From a bacterium UBA2214 (GTDB lineage Bacteria; Zhuqueibacterota; Zhuqueibacteria; Residuimicrobiales; Residuimicrobiaceae), in assembly GCA_002327255.1 (NCBI GenBank), contig DCUM01000064.1, positions 1 to 32,766 on the forward strand: DNA of 32,766 nucleotides, read 5' to 3'. The notes beneath the pieces were generated by a model. That model was not told the DNA's origin. It did no database searches and saw only the letters and a program-made list of their open reading frames with translations. Below, in pieces: positions 7,820 to 16,662 of the stretch; the stretch's first letter is position 1, and each line of letters starts with the position of its first letter. The translations under genes were made by a program, and so were the position numbers.

Positions 7820-10330
7820 TTATTTTGTTGACGCCGGCCGGCGCAGTTCCAGCTCGATGCTGGCGAGCATGAACGGGCCCAGGCCTTTGCCATCATTATC
7901 GCGGTATTCGGTCTGGTTCACATAGTAATCGTACGAGCCATCCCGGCCGTAGCCCAGGCCCGCGGTGGTGCACGTTTTCGTCAAAGAAATGGTGCCATCG
8001 CTATGGTACGCGATAAACTCGGTGATCATCCCGTCAAACCCCTTTTGGGCAACCGGCAGATATTTGCTGTCGAGATACCCGAGGCGAACCCCTTTCGCCA
8101 GCGTGTAGACGAACATGGCCGAAACCGAGGATTCGAGATAATTGCCCGCTCTGGGGCCCTGATCGAGCACCTGCCACCACAAGCCGGTTTCCTTGTCTTG
8201 TACGCTGGCCATCGCGGGGGCGACGCGGCGCAGGATGTTGATGAGGGAATCCCGGCCGCTGTGTCCTGCCGGAATGAAATCGAGCACATCCACCAGCGCC
8301 ATGGTGTACCATCCCAGGCCGCGGCCCCAGAAATTGGCGCTGCGGCCGGTTTGGGAATCCGCCCAGTTCTGCTCCCGGCTTTCGTCCCAGCCGTGACAGA
8401 GGAGACCGGTCCCGGCATCACGCGTCATGCGCTCGCACAGCGTGAACTGGTGCACGATATCATCGAACGCCGCGGGCTCGTTGTACTCGGCAGCGTATTC
8501 CGCATAAAACGGAGCACCCATGTAGAGACCGTCGAGCCACATCTGCCATGGATAACGCAGTTTGTGCCAGAAACCGCCCGAACGGGTGCGCGGATGATCC
8601 CGCAGTTGCTGACGCAGCTGATCGGCAGCGGTCTTGTAATGCGCTTCTCCCGTCTGCCTGTGCAGGAAGATCAGATCGCACCCCTCACGGATTTCATCGA
8701 TGTTGAAATCCTGCGGATGGTAATCGGCAATATGTCCGGAGGTGTCCACCACCGAGTCGACCGTGGATCGGATATAATCAAAATAGCGCGAATCGCCGCT
8801 CTCGCGCCACAATTCTTCAAAAGCGCTCAACACGGTTCCGGTCACATAGTCCCAGTCATCATACGCCCCGGGATTTCTCTTCATGATCGACTCGGCCATG
8901 CGGACGGCCCAGGCGTCAGGGCGCTCGACCGGCACGCCATTGATGGTCACCCGCTGCAGTTGCAAACCTTCGACATGCTGCAGGATGTTGCCCGACTGCA
9001 CGCCTTCAAACTGACACGCCGTCAGACTCACATTTTGGATGGGACTGCGTTCATAGCCGATGAGATGCAGGGCATAGCGGCTCTTGCGGCTGCTGACGTT
9101 GGCGATATGAACGTTGCGCACCACGGGGGTATGCTGCCCCACGTCGCCTTCCATGTAGTTGAAATCGATGAGCACGACGGCCTCTTTGACTTCGCCGACG
9201 GCGACGTTGCGCATATGGATATTTTCCACCACACCGCCGCGCAGGGAGTTGGTTTTGATGCGCAGGGCGCGATCCAGATTCGGGCTGTCCATGACGCAAT
9301 CCTCGGCGAAGACATTGCGGCAGCCGCCGGAAATTTCGCTGCCGATGACCACGCCGCCGTGGCCGTCTTTCATGGTGCAGCCCCGGATGACGATGTTTTC
9401 GCTGGGCACGTTGATGCGGCGGCCGTCTTCATTGCGGCCGGACTTGATGGCGATGCAATCATCCCCGGTATCGAACCAGCAGTTTTCGATGAGGACGTTT
9501 TTACAGCTCTCCGGATTGCAGCCGTCGTTGTTGGGTCCGTGGCTTTCAATGTGCACATTGCGCACGGTTACGTTGGTGCACAGCACCGGGTGGATTTCCC
9601 ACATCGGTGAATTTTTGATTTTGACCCCTTCGATGAGCACATTGCGGCACTGATAGGGTTGAATGAAATTGGGGCGGATGAAATGACCCGGACCGAAGAT
9701 TCTCTGCTCCGGCGGCACGCCGTCCGCCATCATCCGGAGGAGCGCGTCGCGATCGGCATCATGCGTCTTGCCGTCCACCTGGCGCGGCTTGACTTCCAGC
9801 TCTTTCCATTCCCACCACACCGCGCGATCGGCCTGGCCATCCAGGGTTCCGCTGCCGGTGATGGCAATATTCTCCTGTTCAAAGGCATAAATGAAGGGCG
9901 AATAGTTGATGCACGCCATGCCTTCATAGCGCGTTGGCACCAGGGGTGTAAAGTCATCCGGATCGACGCTGAACAACAGCGTCGCGCCTTCTGCGAGATG
10001 AAGGTTGACGTTGCTGCGGAGATGAATCGCGCCGGTGAGGAAATTCCCCTCGGGTATCAGGACGCGGCCGCCGCCGGAATCGGCGCAAGCCGAGATCGCC
10101 TTGCGAATGGCATCACTGCAATCGTAAAGGCCGTCTCCGCGGGCGCCAAAGTCCATGATATTGAAATCCCTTTGCGGAAAAACCGGCGGGACGATCTGCT
10201 GCAAAATGGCCGGCACCTGCTCCCAGGCGAGGCGCTCTTTCTCACAACCGCTCAAAGGCAGGAGAGAAAAAACGGAAAATAGAGCCACAATCAATAAGCT
10301 GAGTTTATGGGGTCGTGTTGTCATATTCAT
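7820..10330 (-). CDS. Lipoprotein fusing GH28 polygalacturonase and GH105 unsaturated uronyl hydrolase
   Basis: An 836-residue lipoprotein (signal ending LPLSGC, Cys29). The N-terminal half is a GH28 beta-helix (about 55-470) with every family motif present: NNDGCNP (Asp269), GDDCIAIKSG (Asp290, Asp291), DGHGG (His324) and ALRIKT (Arg357, Lys359). This predicts hydrolysis of alpha-1,4-galacturonosyl bonds. The C-terminal half (about 475-836) is GH105, an (alpha/alpha)6 barrel that removes a terminal 4,5-unsaturated uronate; visible motifs are MWLDGLYMGAPFY (around 598), HGWDE (646) and FWGRGLGWYTMALVDVL (667). The start at 10330 is chosen because it opens directly on the signal peptide; an ATG at 10324 is equally possible and neither has a strong ribosome site. 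The longer open frame upstream is not used. Having both activities in one chain would let it trim lyase products at both ends. Confidence 0.9.
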   Translation of the reverse strand: MNMTTRPHKLSLLIVALFSVFSLLPLSGCEKERLAWEQVPAILQQIVPPVFPQRDFNIMDFGARGDGLYDCSDAIRKAISACADSGGGRVLIPEGNFLTGAIHLRSNVNLHLAEGATLLFSVDPDDFTPLVPTRYEGMACINYSPFIYAFEQENIAITGSGTLDGQADRAVWWEWKELEVKPRQVDGKTHDADRDALLRMMADGVPPEQRIFGPGHFIRPNFIQPYQCRNVLIEGVKIKNSPMWEIHPVLCTNVTVRNVHIESHGPNNDGCNPESCKNVLIENCWFDTGDDCIAIKSGRNEDGRRINVPSENIVIRGCTMKDGHGGVVIGSEISGGCRNVFAEDCVMDSPNLDRALRIKTNSLRGGVVENIHMRNVAVGEVKEAVVLIDFNYMEGDVGQHTPVVRNVHIANVSSRKSRYALHLIGYERSPIQNVSLTACQFEGVQSGNILQHVEGLQLQRVTINGVPVERPDAWAVRMAESIMKRNPGAYDDWDYVTGTVLSAFEELWRESGDSRYFDYIRSTVDSVVDTSGHIADYHPQDFNIDEIREGCDLIFLHRQTGEAHYKTAADQLRQQLRDHPRTRSGGFWHKLRYPWQMWLDGLYMGAPFYAEYAAEYNEPAAFDDIVHQFTLCERMTRDAGTGLLCHGWDESREQNWADSQTGRSANFWGRGLGWYTMALVDVLDFIPAGHSGRDSLINILRRVAPAMASVQDKETGLWWQVLDQGPRAGNYLESSVSAMFVYTLAKGVRLGYLDSKYLPVAQKGFDGMITEFIAYHSDGTISLTKTCTTAGLGYGRDGSYDYYVNQTEYRDNDGKGLGPFMLASIELELRRPASTK

Positions 10331-10349
10331 CCAACCTGTTTCGATCCGT

Positions 10350-10391
10350 ACAGCGCTGTCGTGAAGCCAGGTTACGCATGCGGTGACCTGG
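10350..10391. promoter_or_regulatory. Inverted repeats upstream of the GH28-GH105 gene
   Basis: Two dyads lie 20-61 bp before the GH28-GH105 start. ACAGCGCTGT (10350-10359) is a perfect 10-bp palindrome. At 10367-10391 a 9-bp arm (CCAGGTTAC) pairs with GTGACCTGG through one G-T wobble around GCATGCG. No T-tract follows on the minus strand, so an operator or an mRNA structure fits better than a terminator. The regulator is unknown. Confidence 0.35.
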
Positions 10392-10460
10392 TAATAAATA
10401 GCAAGGGGAGGGCGCCCCAACACAAGCATGGACACCCTCCTCCATGGAAACAATCGGAAC

Positions 10461-12755
10461 TTATTTCACCAGCGTCATCTTTTTCACGTCGATGAAGTGC
10501 TTGCTTTCGACGCGATAGAAATAGACGCCGCTGGGCAGATTGAGGCCGTTGAAGTGGAATTTATGATAACCGGCGCTCAGTTTGCCCTCATGCAAGGTGG
10601 CCATTTCCTTGCCGAGAATGTCGTACACCTTGATGGTTACAGAGCCTGTCTCCGGCGCTTCAAACTCGATGGTGGTCACCGGGTTGAAGGGATTGGGATG
10701 ATTCTGAAACAGCGCGTAACGGGTCGGCAGACCCTGCGCTTTCTGTTCCACCGCGGTGATGACGACAAAATCAGCCACACTGCGCGACCGGATTTCATAG
10801 CCGTTGTCAGCCGGTTTTTTGGTCGTGAATTGTTCCACCAGGCCGATGAGGTTGATCCAGCCGGTCGGCGCAGGCGAACCATCGATGTCGGTATCGCGGT
10901 CGATGAAGACGTCGAGGGTGTCGGTGCCATTTTCGAACTTTACGGTTGTGTTTTGATTGGCAGCCGGCCATTTGCCGGGATCGACGAGGCGATAGCGGAA
11001 GAGTTGAACGAGCATGCCCTCGGTGGCCTCGTTTAACTGCGCCTGCGTCACTGGTATGGGTGCTGGTGGCGCCTGATTGCCCATCACCACAATATCTTCG
11101 GCTTTGCTCGGTGTAATCTGGGTCAAGCCATTATATTGATTGATTTTGCCGGTAATGGAGACGACGTCGCCGATATTGAAATTGGCCGCCAGCGCGCTCG
11201 AGAAAAGGACGATTCCCGCCGTTTCATCCTGCATCCAGTACTGAATGCCGCCGGGGCGGAAATTGGGCGAGGTGATCACGCCGCAAATGGTCACGGTTTG
11301 ATCCTTCAGATCAGGCACAAAATCGCCGTTGGCATCCACCTTGACGTCGGCGATGGGTGTGCAGGTGCTGCCCTGTTCCCAGGCCGCCTTCTTGTCCGGG
11401 AACCAGTTCAGATCACCGACCGGGAAGCCATTTTCGCCGCCCGTATAGGCCACAGAAGAAGTCGGATAGGAGACATCCATTTCATCGCGATAGTATTCGA
11501 TGAAGCGGCGGTCGTAATCATCCCGCGCCAGAACAAAGTTGGTCTGTTCCTTTTTCTTGTTGGCGCCCCAGACCGGGTCTTCGTACCAGCGCATCATGTT
11601 GGTCATCAACCGCGGGACGTTGACGGGCGTCACAGAGGTCTGGAGGAATGCGGTTGCCGCAGCGGCACCCAAACGGTTGTAGATATGCTCGGAAAGTGGC
11701 GCAGCCGGCGGAAAGCCAAAATCGTCGAGAAAGGCCTGGCCGGAATCGCTGATGGAATAATAGTTGTTTTTGATCTTCCAGTTGGTGGTATCATTGGGCG
11801 CCGTAAAAATCCAGGTTATTTTGGGATTGCCATTGGCATAGACTTCACCCGTATTGACCCATTCCGCGGCGCGCGTGGCATCGGTGGAATCTTCGCCCAG
11901 TGCAAAGGCATCGAGGAAGAGGTTGTTGGTGATGATGATGTCCTTGCCGACATTGCCCAGCGACATCAGTCCATGGAAACCCATGCCGTTGACAAAGGTG
12001 TTGTGATCGATGAGTCCATACTTGATGGGGCCGGTACCCGTGGTTGGACTGCTGAAATTATAGTGGCGGATGGCGCGATCCTGATAATTGACAAAGGTAT
12101 TGTTGACCACGATGAAGGAATCGCAGGCGGCTTCGCGTAAATCAAAGCCTTTTCCGGCGCCGAGGTTGGAAGTGGACAAGGCGCCCATATTGGCAAAGAT
12201 CGAATTGGTCACTTGCACCTTGACGGTATTCTGGCCGGTGCGGACATGCTGGCCATTGATGTTGGAAAGAATGACGCCATCCAGGACGATGGAAGCGCCA
12301 ACACCGGTGGTATTGATCAGGCCACCCTGGACGCCGCCGATGCGTTCTGCTTCCGGTTCATAAAACCCGGCAATGCAGACATCCTTGATTTCCAGATTGC
12401 TGCCGTTCAAAACGACGAAATTGCCTGGCGGTCTGGTCGGAGAACTGCCTGTGCCGGCCTCCCAGAGATAGATGACCGGTTTGGGACCTTCTCCCGCAGC
12501 CGCGCGGATACGCAGCGTCCTGCCTTTGGGAATGGTCAGCGTCGCCCGATGGAGATAGTATTCGCCGCGATCCAATTCATAGACACGGTTGGCGGACATG
12601 CCGTTGGCCAGCGTATCGGCCACGATCTGCGCGTTGACAAAGCTGGCATCGGTGCCGTCAAAAGGCAGGATTTTTACCACGACATCCTGTCCGAAAAGAA
12701 CAGCTGCCGCCAGCAAAATGGTGCAGGCTAATACTGCAAAAACTCGGAATCGCAT
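10461..12755 (-). CDS. Secreted beta-helix protein with paired OB-fold-like domains and type IX sorting domain
   Basis: A 764-residue secreted protein with four visible parts. Residues 1-22 are a signal peptide (ending VLFGQ). Residues about 60-450 form a beta-helix with repeated LIDHNTFVN / IIITNNLF / QVTNSIFANM turns, ending in PVGDLNW, the same closing motif as the other beta-helix proteins here. Residues about 484-560 and 575-665 look like OB-fold domains of the YhcR/DUF5689 type (VTICGVITSP, QYWMQDETAGIVLFS, GDVVSITGKI; then MLVQLFRYRLVD). Residues about 680-764 (QNHPNPFNPVTTIEF) are a sorting domain. The ATG at 12755 has AAAGGAGG at a six-base distance. It sits between receptor A and the GH28-GH105 enzyme, so a pectin-related role is likely, but I cannot assign catalysis. 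A short calcium-site-like VDANGDFVPD (473-482) precedes the first OB domain. Confidence 0.82.
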   Translation of the reverse strand: MRFRVFAVLACTILLAAAVLFGQDVVVKILPFDGTDASFVNAQIVADTLANGMSANRVYELDRGEYYLHRATLTIPKGRTLRIRAAAGEGPKPVIYLWEAGTGSSPTRPPGNFVVLNGSNLEIKDVCIAGFYEPEAERIGGVQGGLINTTGVGASIVLDGVILSNINGQHVRTGQNTVKVQVTNSIFANMGALSTSNLGAGKGFDLREAACDSFIVVNNTFVNYQDRAIRHYNFSSPTTGTGPIKYGLIDHNTFVNGMGFHGLMSLGNVGKDIIITNNLFLDAFALGEDSTDATRAAEWVNTGEVYANGNPKITWIFTAPNDTTNWKIKNNYYSISDSGQAFLDDFGFPPAAPLSEHIYNRLGAAAATAFLQTSVTPVNVPRLMTNMMRWYEDPVWGANKKKEQTNFVLARDDYDRRFIEYYRDEMDVSYPTSSVAYTGGENGFPVGDLNWFPDKKAAWEQGSTCTPIADVKVDANGDFVPDLKDQTVTICGVITSPNFRPGGIQYWMQDETAGIVLFSSALAANFNIGDVVSITGKINQYNGLTQITPSKAEDIVVMGNQAPPAPIPVTQAQLNEATEGMLVQLFRYRLVDPGKWPAANQNTTVKFENGTDTLDVFIDRDTDIDGSPAPTGWINLIGLVEQFTTKKPADNGYEIRSRSVADFVVITAVEQKAQGLPTRYALFQNHPNPFNPVTTIEFEAPETGSVTIKVYDILGKEMATLHEGKLSAGYHKFHFNGLNLPSGVYFYRVESKHFIDVKKMTLVK

Positions 12756-12874
12756 AGGTTCCTCCTTTGGTTGAAAACAGCTTGAATGGATTATGTGCCA
12801 ATCTCAAAAACGGGTTATCATCACCTCCTGTTCAAAATTGGTTCGTTTCCCTGGGAAAATCCTGATGATTGCAC

Positions 12875-15859
12875 CTAAAAATCCATGATGACGCCAAAAT
12901 CAGCCGTGCGCCCATATTTTTCACTTTGATTGAACAACTTCCGGTGAAATTTATTGTTATAAACCGAACTGCCATCCTCGACATCGGTGAGGTTGTTGAT
13001 ATTGAAAAACAACGAGAAATGATCGTTGATACCCTGTTTGAATGCCAGATCGATGCGCGTAAACGCATTGCTGACCAGATCGCTCAAGCCGTTCGCTGAA
13101 TAAGAGACATTATGCTCTCCCTGATGATAGAGGGAGACTCTTCCGGAAAAACGGCCCATATCGTAACCGAGGGAAACGTTGCCGAAAAATTCGGGCATGC
13201 CCTCCAGCTTGCTCTTTTTTTCCGCGAGCACATAGTATTTCCGCCAGGTCCCCTTGATGGGACCTGGTGGATCATAAAAGAAGGAATCGATTTTGGAGGA
13301 CCAGATATAAGCTTCCGAGCGTACAGCGGAAGCATTGTAGGACAACACAATATTTTTCAACAATCCGGGGAGAAAGGAAAAATTGATCTGATGCTCAAAT
13401 TCGAATCCCCAGACCTTGGTCGGTTTGGGCGAATTATAGGGAAGCGTCAAATCGTAGGCTGTGCTCTCCATCTGACTGGGCCATGGAATACCAAAGCGCT
13501 GCAGCACCGTATCGCCCATCGCATTGAAGCGGTTCAACATATGGTACATATCGTTGATCTCTTTGTAATAGGCCGACACCGAAATCAATCCCATTTTATT
13601 GCTGAAAAAGGTCGGATTGACTTCAAAGTTCCAGGCGCGCGCCGTTTTCAGGTTCGGATTGCCGACATAGACCTCGAATCGTCCACTGGCTTCGGCCGGC
13701 CGGCCGGCAATGTAGCGATCCAGACGCATATTGAAATCGGGCCGTGCCAGCGCCTTGTAGGCAGCCAGACGCAGTTTCATGTGTTTCACGGGCGAGAGGG
13801 CGATATTGACATTGGGAAGCCATACCGTCTGTCCGGCGGATGAGGTGGTGTCGCGCAAGCTGTTGGCCGTGACCGGAAAACCGGATACCCGTTTGGGCAT
13901 GTACATGGCGACATAATCGTTAATTTCTTTTTCTCCGCGCAATCCCGCAATGATGGTCGCTTTTTGCCCGATATTCAGGGTGTTCATGAAATAGAGAGCC
14001 GTCACACGTTCCGTCACCTGGTGATCATCGTAGCGGATGAGGGGATTGACCCATATTTCAGAAATGTTTTTGGTGGCATCGACGCCATAACGATTCAACT
14101 CGTACCACTGCCGCATTTTATCCCGATCGATCAGTGGATAGAGGTCATATGAACCGTAAATGTTTCTTGCGTTGGCCGTGTCAAAAAACTGATCAATGGG
14201 CAAGAAACCGCCGCCATCGGCCAGCCATTGCTCAAAATAGGTGCCGGTAAAATCCTTCAGATGGAACGTGCCATCCGGAAGCAGCTCATAGGCTTGCCAT
14301 TTGCCCAGATAATAGGGTGTAAAATCTTCGCTGCGGGTATTGGAACGGTCTTTGATCTTGTATTTTCCGCCCAGTTTCAACTCACCGGTAAAAGAATTGC
14401 TCAACGTGTAGGCCTTTGCCAGGTCGAGAAAAGCCGTGCGCTCCTTGTCAAAATTGCGCTGGCGGTAGTAGCTGGCCCAATAGAGGTTGGCATTCTGAAA
14501 GTTGTTGATCGCATAATCGATCAACTGTTCAGGCCGGGTTTTGAACTCGTACGGGACGACCTCCATGCCGGAGGGTTCCATGAAAAGGGTTTCATAATCA
14601 AACGGATAGGTCGATTCCGATTGTCCGTACGAGACCCCCCAGTTCCATTTCAATCCAATCAAATTATTATCGCCGCGGACAGAACTGCTAAACGTATTGA
14701 TCTCCTGCTCGCGATCCCGGAAATTATAAAACGGATTACCGCTGTACGCACCACCGCCGTGCCCCGGATAATCCCGCATCGACCACAGATAATCTCTCTG
14801 GGTGCGGCCATAGACATTGTTGATCTTGATCGTGCCACGGTCGGGGGTGTTGATATCCAGCAGTACGCTGAACCCGTCGCGTTTTCTGGTTTCATCGGTA
14901 TATTCAACGGAAAAATCATTGATGTAATAATCACGTCCATAATCTTCCGGTTTGCTGAAATAATCTACATCCACCCGTTCGTTGCTGCGGATGCGCTTTT
15001 CGAGATTTCCGGCCAATTGTACACCCAGCACATTGTCAAAGAACCGCTGGCCGTAATGAAAGGAAAAATCGTATTGATCGGCTGATCCCTCCAGATCGTT
15101 GTAGCCGCCTTTCAGCGTCGCCTTGAATGCGCGCTTCTCCGGCGCCTTTTTGGTGACCAGATTGATGCTGCCGGCCAGCGCATCGCCATCCTTGTCGGGC
15201 GTCTGCGCCTTGTACAGTTCGATGCCCGCCAGGGAACTCTGCGACAGCGTACTCAGGTCGACGCCGCGGCTGGTGGCGTCGGTGGCGGGTATTTTCACGC
15301 CATCGATGGTGATGTTGGTGAACTTGTCCTCGAGGCCGCGCAAAACCACCTTGTTGGCCTCGCCGCCGGAACGGAGGATGGAGACGCCCGGCAAACGGCC
15401 GATCGATTCAGCGGCATTGGCGTCCGGGAGTTCCTGAATTTTTTGTTCCGAGATGACATTGACGATGGTGTTGGAGGATATCTGCTGGTTGATGGCGGCG
15501 ATCTGGCCGATGGCCTGCGCCGTAACGTCGATGCTGATGCCCTTGGCGACATCGGCCACCAGGGAGACATTCCGCTTGATCTCTTGTCCGGCGCTGATCT
15601 GAAGGCTGTAATTTTTGCTGCGGTAGCCGATATACGAGATGCGCAGCGTATAGGTGCCGGCGGGAACGCCCACAATGCGATAGTGCCCCTCGATATCGCT
15701 GACGCTGCCCAAAGCCGTGCCGACCAGGAATACATTGGCGCCGATGAGCGGGTCGGCCTTGGCGCTGTCGGTGACCACACCCGTGATCGTTCCCTGGGCA
15801 AATGCCGCGGCCCACACGGCCAGCAATCCGATGATCATGAAAAGGACGGTCTTCTTCAT
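12875..15859 (-). CDS. TonB-dependent outer-membrane receptor A
   Basis: A complete 994-residue receptor. Residues 1-22 are a signal peptide (AAFAQ). About 24-110 is a carboxypeptidase-regulatory-like domain (GVVTDSAKADPLIGANVFL, YRIVGVPAGTYTLRISYIGY). The plug follows (about 125-260: ELPDANAAESIGRLPGVSI, then a GLEDKFTNITIDG segment), which resembles the Xanthomonas/Caulobacter TonB receptor subgroup. The rest is a barrel ending in Phe (FGVIMDF), as outer-membrane barrels do. Its ATG overlaps the stop of the receiver-only regulator by four bases (ATGA), with GGAG seven bases upstream inside that gene. Translational coupling is therefore likely. The downstream enzymes suggest galacturonan oligomers as substrate; this is inferred from context. 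Confidence 0.93.
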   Translation of the reverse strand: MKKTVLFMIIGLLAVWAAAFAQGTITGVVTDSAKADPLIGANVFLVGTALGSVSDIEGHYRIVGVPAGTYTLRISYIGYRSKNYSLQISAGQEIKRNVSLVADVAKGISIDVTAQAIGQIAAINQQISSNTIVNVISEQKIQELPDANAAESIGRLPGVSILRSGGEANKVVLRGLEDKFTNITIDGVKIPATDATSRGVDLSTLSQSSLAGIELYKAQTPDKDGDALAGSINLVTKKAPEKRAFKATLKGGYNDLEGSADQYDFSFHYGQRFFDNVLGVQLAGNLEKRIRSNERVDVDYFSKPEDYGRDYYINDFSVEYTDETRKRDGFSVLLDINTPDRGTIKINNVYGRTQRDYLWSMRDYPGHGGGAYSGNPFYNFRDREQEINTFSSSVRGDNNLIGLKWNWGVSYGQSESTYPFDYETLFMEPSGMEVVPYEFKTRPEQLIDYAINNFQNANLYWASYYRQRNFDKERTAFLDLAKAYTLSNSFTGELKLGGKYKIKDRSNTRSEDFTPYYLGKWQAYELLPDGTFHLKDFTGTYFEQWLADGGGFLPIDQFFDTANARNIYGSYDLYPLIDRDKMRQWYELNRYGVDATKNISEIWVNPLIRYDDHQVTERVTALYFMNTLNIGQKATIIAGLRGEKEINDYVAMYMPKRVSGFPVTANSLRDTTSSAGQTVWLPNVNIALSPVKHMKLRLAAYKALARPDFNMRLDRYIAGRPAEASGRFEVYVGNPNLKTARAWNFEVNPTFFSNKMGLISVSAYYKEINDMYHMLNRFNAMGDTVLQRFGIPWPSQMESTAYDLTLPYNSPKPTKVWGFEFEHQINFSFLPGLLKNIVLSYNASAVRSEAYIWSSKIDSFFYDPPGPIKGTWRKYYVLAEKKSKLEGMPEFFGNVSLGYDMGRFSGRVSLYHQGEHNVSYSANGLSDLVSNAFTRIDLAFKQGINDHFSLFFNINNLTDVEDGSSVYNNKFHRKLFNQSEKYGRTADFGVIMDF

Positions 15860-16227
15860 ACATGAACTCCTTCGCCATTGGTCAAGGTGCGCATGACGCT
15901 ATACAATTTCTCTTTGTTGATCGGTTTGGAAAGACAAGCGAGAGCAGGATGATGTTTGACAGGGGTGAGATCGCATTCAAAAGCGGTGATATAGATCAGT
16001 GCAAACTTCTGTTTGGCGCGATTCAAAAACTCGGTACCCAATCCATCTCCCAATTGCAAATCCAGAAAGACCAGATCGGGATGAAACGCTTCCGTCAGGG
16101 AAGCCGCCTCGGCAATGGTCGACGCTTCACCCACGATGCGGACTTGCGCCAATGGCTGCAGCATCCGTTTCAGCTCTGAACGGATGAGCCATTCATCATC
16201 GACGATGAGTGTTTTGATTTCTTTCAT
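15856..16227 (-). CDS. Receiver-only response regulator coupled to receptor A
   Basis: A 123-residue protein that is a single receiver domain: acidic pocket Asp10/Asp11 (LIVDDEW), phosphoacceptor Asp56 (LVFLDLQLGDG), Thr81 (YITAFE) and Lys101 (LSKPI). There is no LytTR or other output domain, unlike the LytTR regulator at 19988-20716, whose N-terminus it resembles (IVDDEWL...EL). It stops at the usual receiver boundary plus about ten residues. The ATG at 16227 is chosen because it opens directly on the receiver; a longer open frame to 16356 adds unrelated sequence. Its TGA overlaps the receptor A start. It may act as a phosphate sink, through protein contact, or as a competitor for the sensor kinase encoded divergently. 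It could also be a LytTR regulator that has lost its output half. Confidence 0.88.
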   Translation of the reverse strand: MKEIKTLIVDDEWLIRSELKRMLQPLAQVRIVGEASTIAEAASLTEAFHPDLVFLDLQLGDGLGTEFLNRAKQKFALIYITAFECDLTPVKHHPALACLSKPINKEKLYSVMRTLTNGEGVHV

Positions 16228-16363
16228 GAAGGACCGGATTGGGTTAGCTTCTGAGCAGCGTTTCCTGGCAGCATGGGAGAGGCGGAAGCACACGGGGAGG
16301 CTGTGCCCATGCCAACCCTCCAGTTTACGCCATTCAGGGACACGATACAACCCCAAAATGACG

Positions 16364-16392
16364 AACGGTCAACAGATCATGTCAACGGTCAA
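16364..16392 (-). promoter_or_regulatory. Candidate LytTR-regulator binding site (two direct repeats)
   Basis: AACGGTCAA occurs at 16364-16372 and again at 16384-16392, a 20-bp period. Read on the minus strand the units are ACCGTTGAC and ACCGTTCGT, which match the LytTR recognition pattern as I recall it ([TA][AC][CA]GTTN[AG][TG]) at 8 and 9 of 9 positions. The gap of 11 bp is close to the 12-13 bp known for that family. The pair lies just upstream of the kinase promoter and upstream of the regulator-receptor operon, so it could serve either direction. Confidence 0.4.
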
Positions 16393-16410
16393 TCCTGCCC
16401 CATTTTCCGC

Positions 16411-16439
16411 TTGATATTATGCGAATATTACCTTAAAAT
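16411..16439 (+). promoter_or_regulatory. Predicted sigma70-type promoter of the sensor kinase gene
   Basis: TTGATA (16411-16416) and TAAAAT (16434-16439) are separated by 17 bp, each matching the consensus at five of six positions. Transcription would start near 16446 and leave an untranslated leader of about 215 bases before the chosen start codon. Confidence 0.5.
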
Positions 16440-16662
16440 CAGATCAGGAATCGATCTGCCACGGCAGCAGACTCACTCCGGCGACCTCTGCGTTCACGGT
16501 GAATCATGCATCGATCCGGCTGGCTTCAAGTATAAACCGTGTTGCCACAAAGATCTCGAAGTGGTTCATGCCAGGATTCCGGCATTTATGGCCGTGACAA
16601 CAAGACGCTGTGCGTTCTCATGGTTTTATGCAATGCCAGAAATAACCTCCGGATCCAACAGA

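Larger units (their letters stand above)
16228..16662. other. Divergent intergenic control region between receiver-only regulator and sensor kinase
   Basis: 435 bp without a supported gene. It contains a good plus-strand promoter (16411-16439), two exact 9-bp direct repeats (16364-16392), and a short inverted repeat (ATATT, five bases, AATAT; 16414-16428) lying between the promoter boxes. The open frame of the kinase extends back to 16273 but that part has no conserved sequence and would cross the promoter. Confidence 0.6.

Noticed and set aside
8003..9610. 535-codon plus-strand open frame
   Set aside because: Antisense to the GH28-GH105 fusion, in which all catalytic motifs are intact.
10331..10453. 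N-terminal extension of the GH28-GH105 frame, and the similar extension at 7810-7896 of the DUF4861-like frame
   Set aside because: Both would place a lipoprotein signal internally; the shorter starts open directly on the signal peptide.
16273..16662. Upstream extension of the sensor kinase reading frame
   Set aside because: It would cross the predicted promoter and bury the signal sequence about 130 residues inside the protein.
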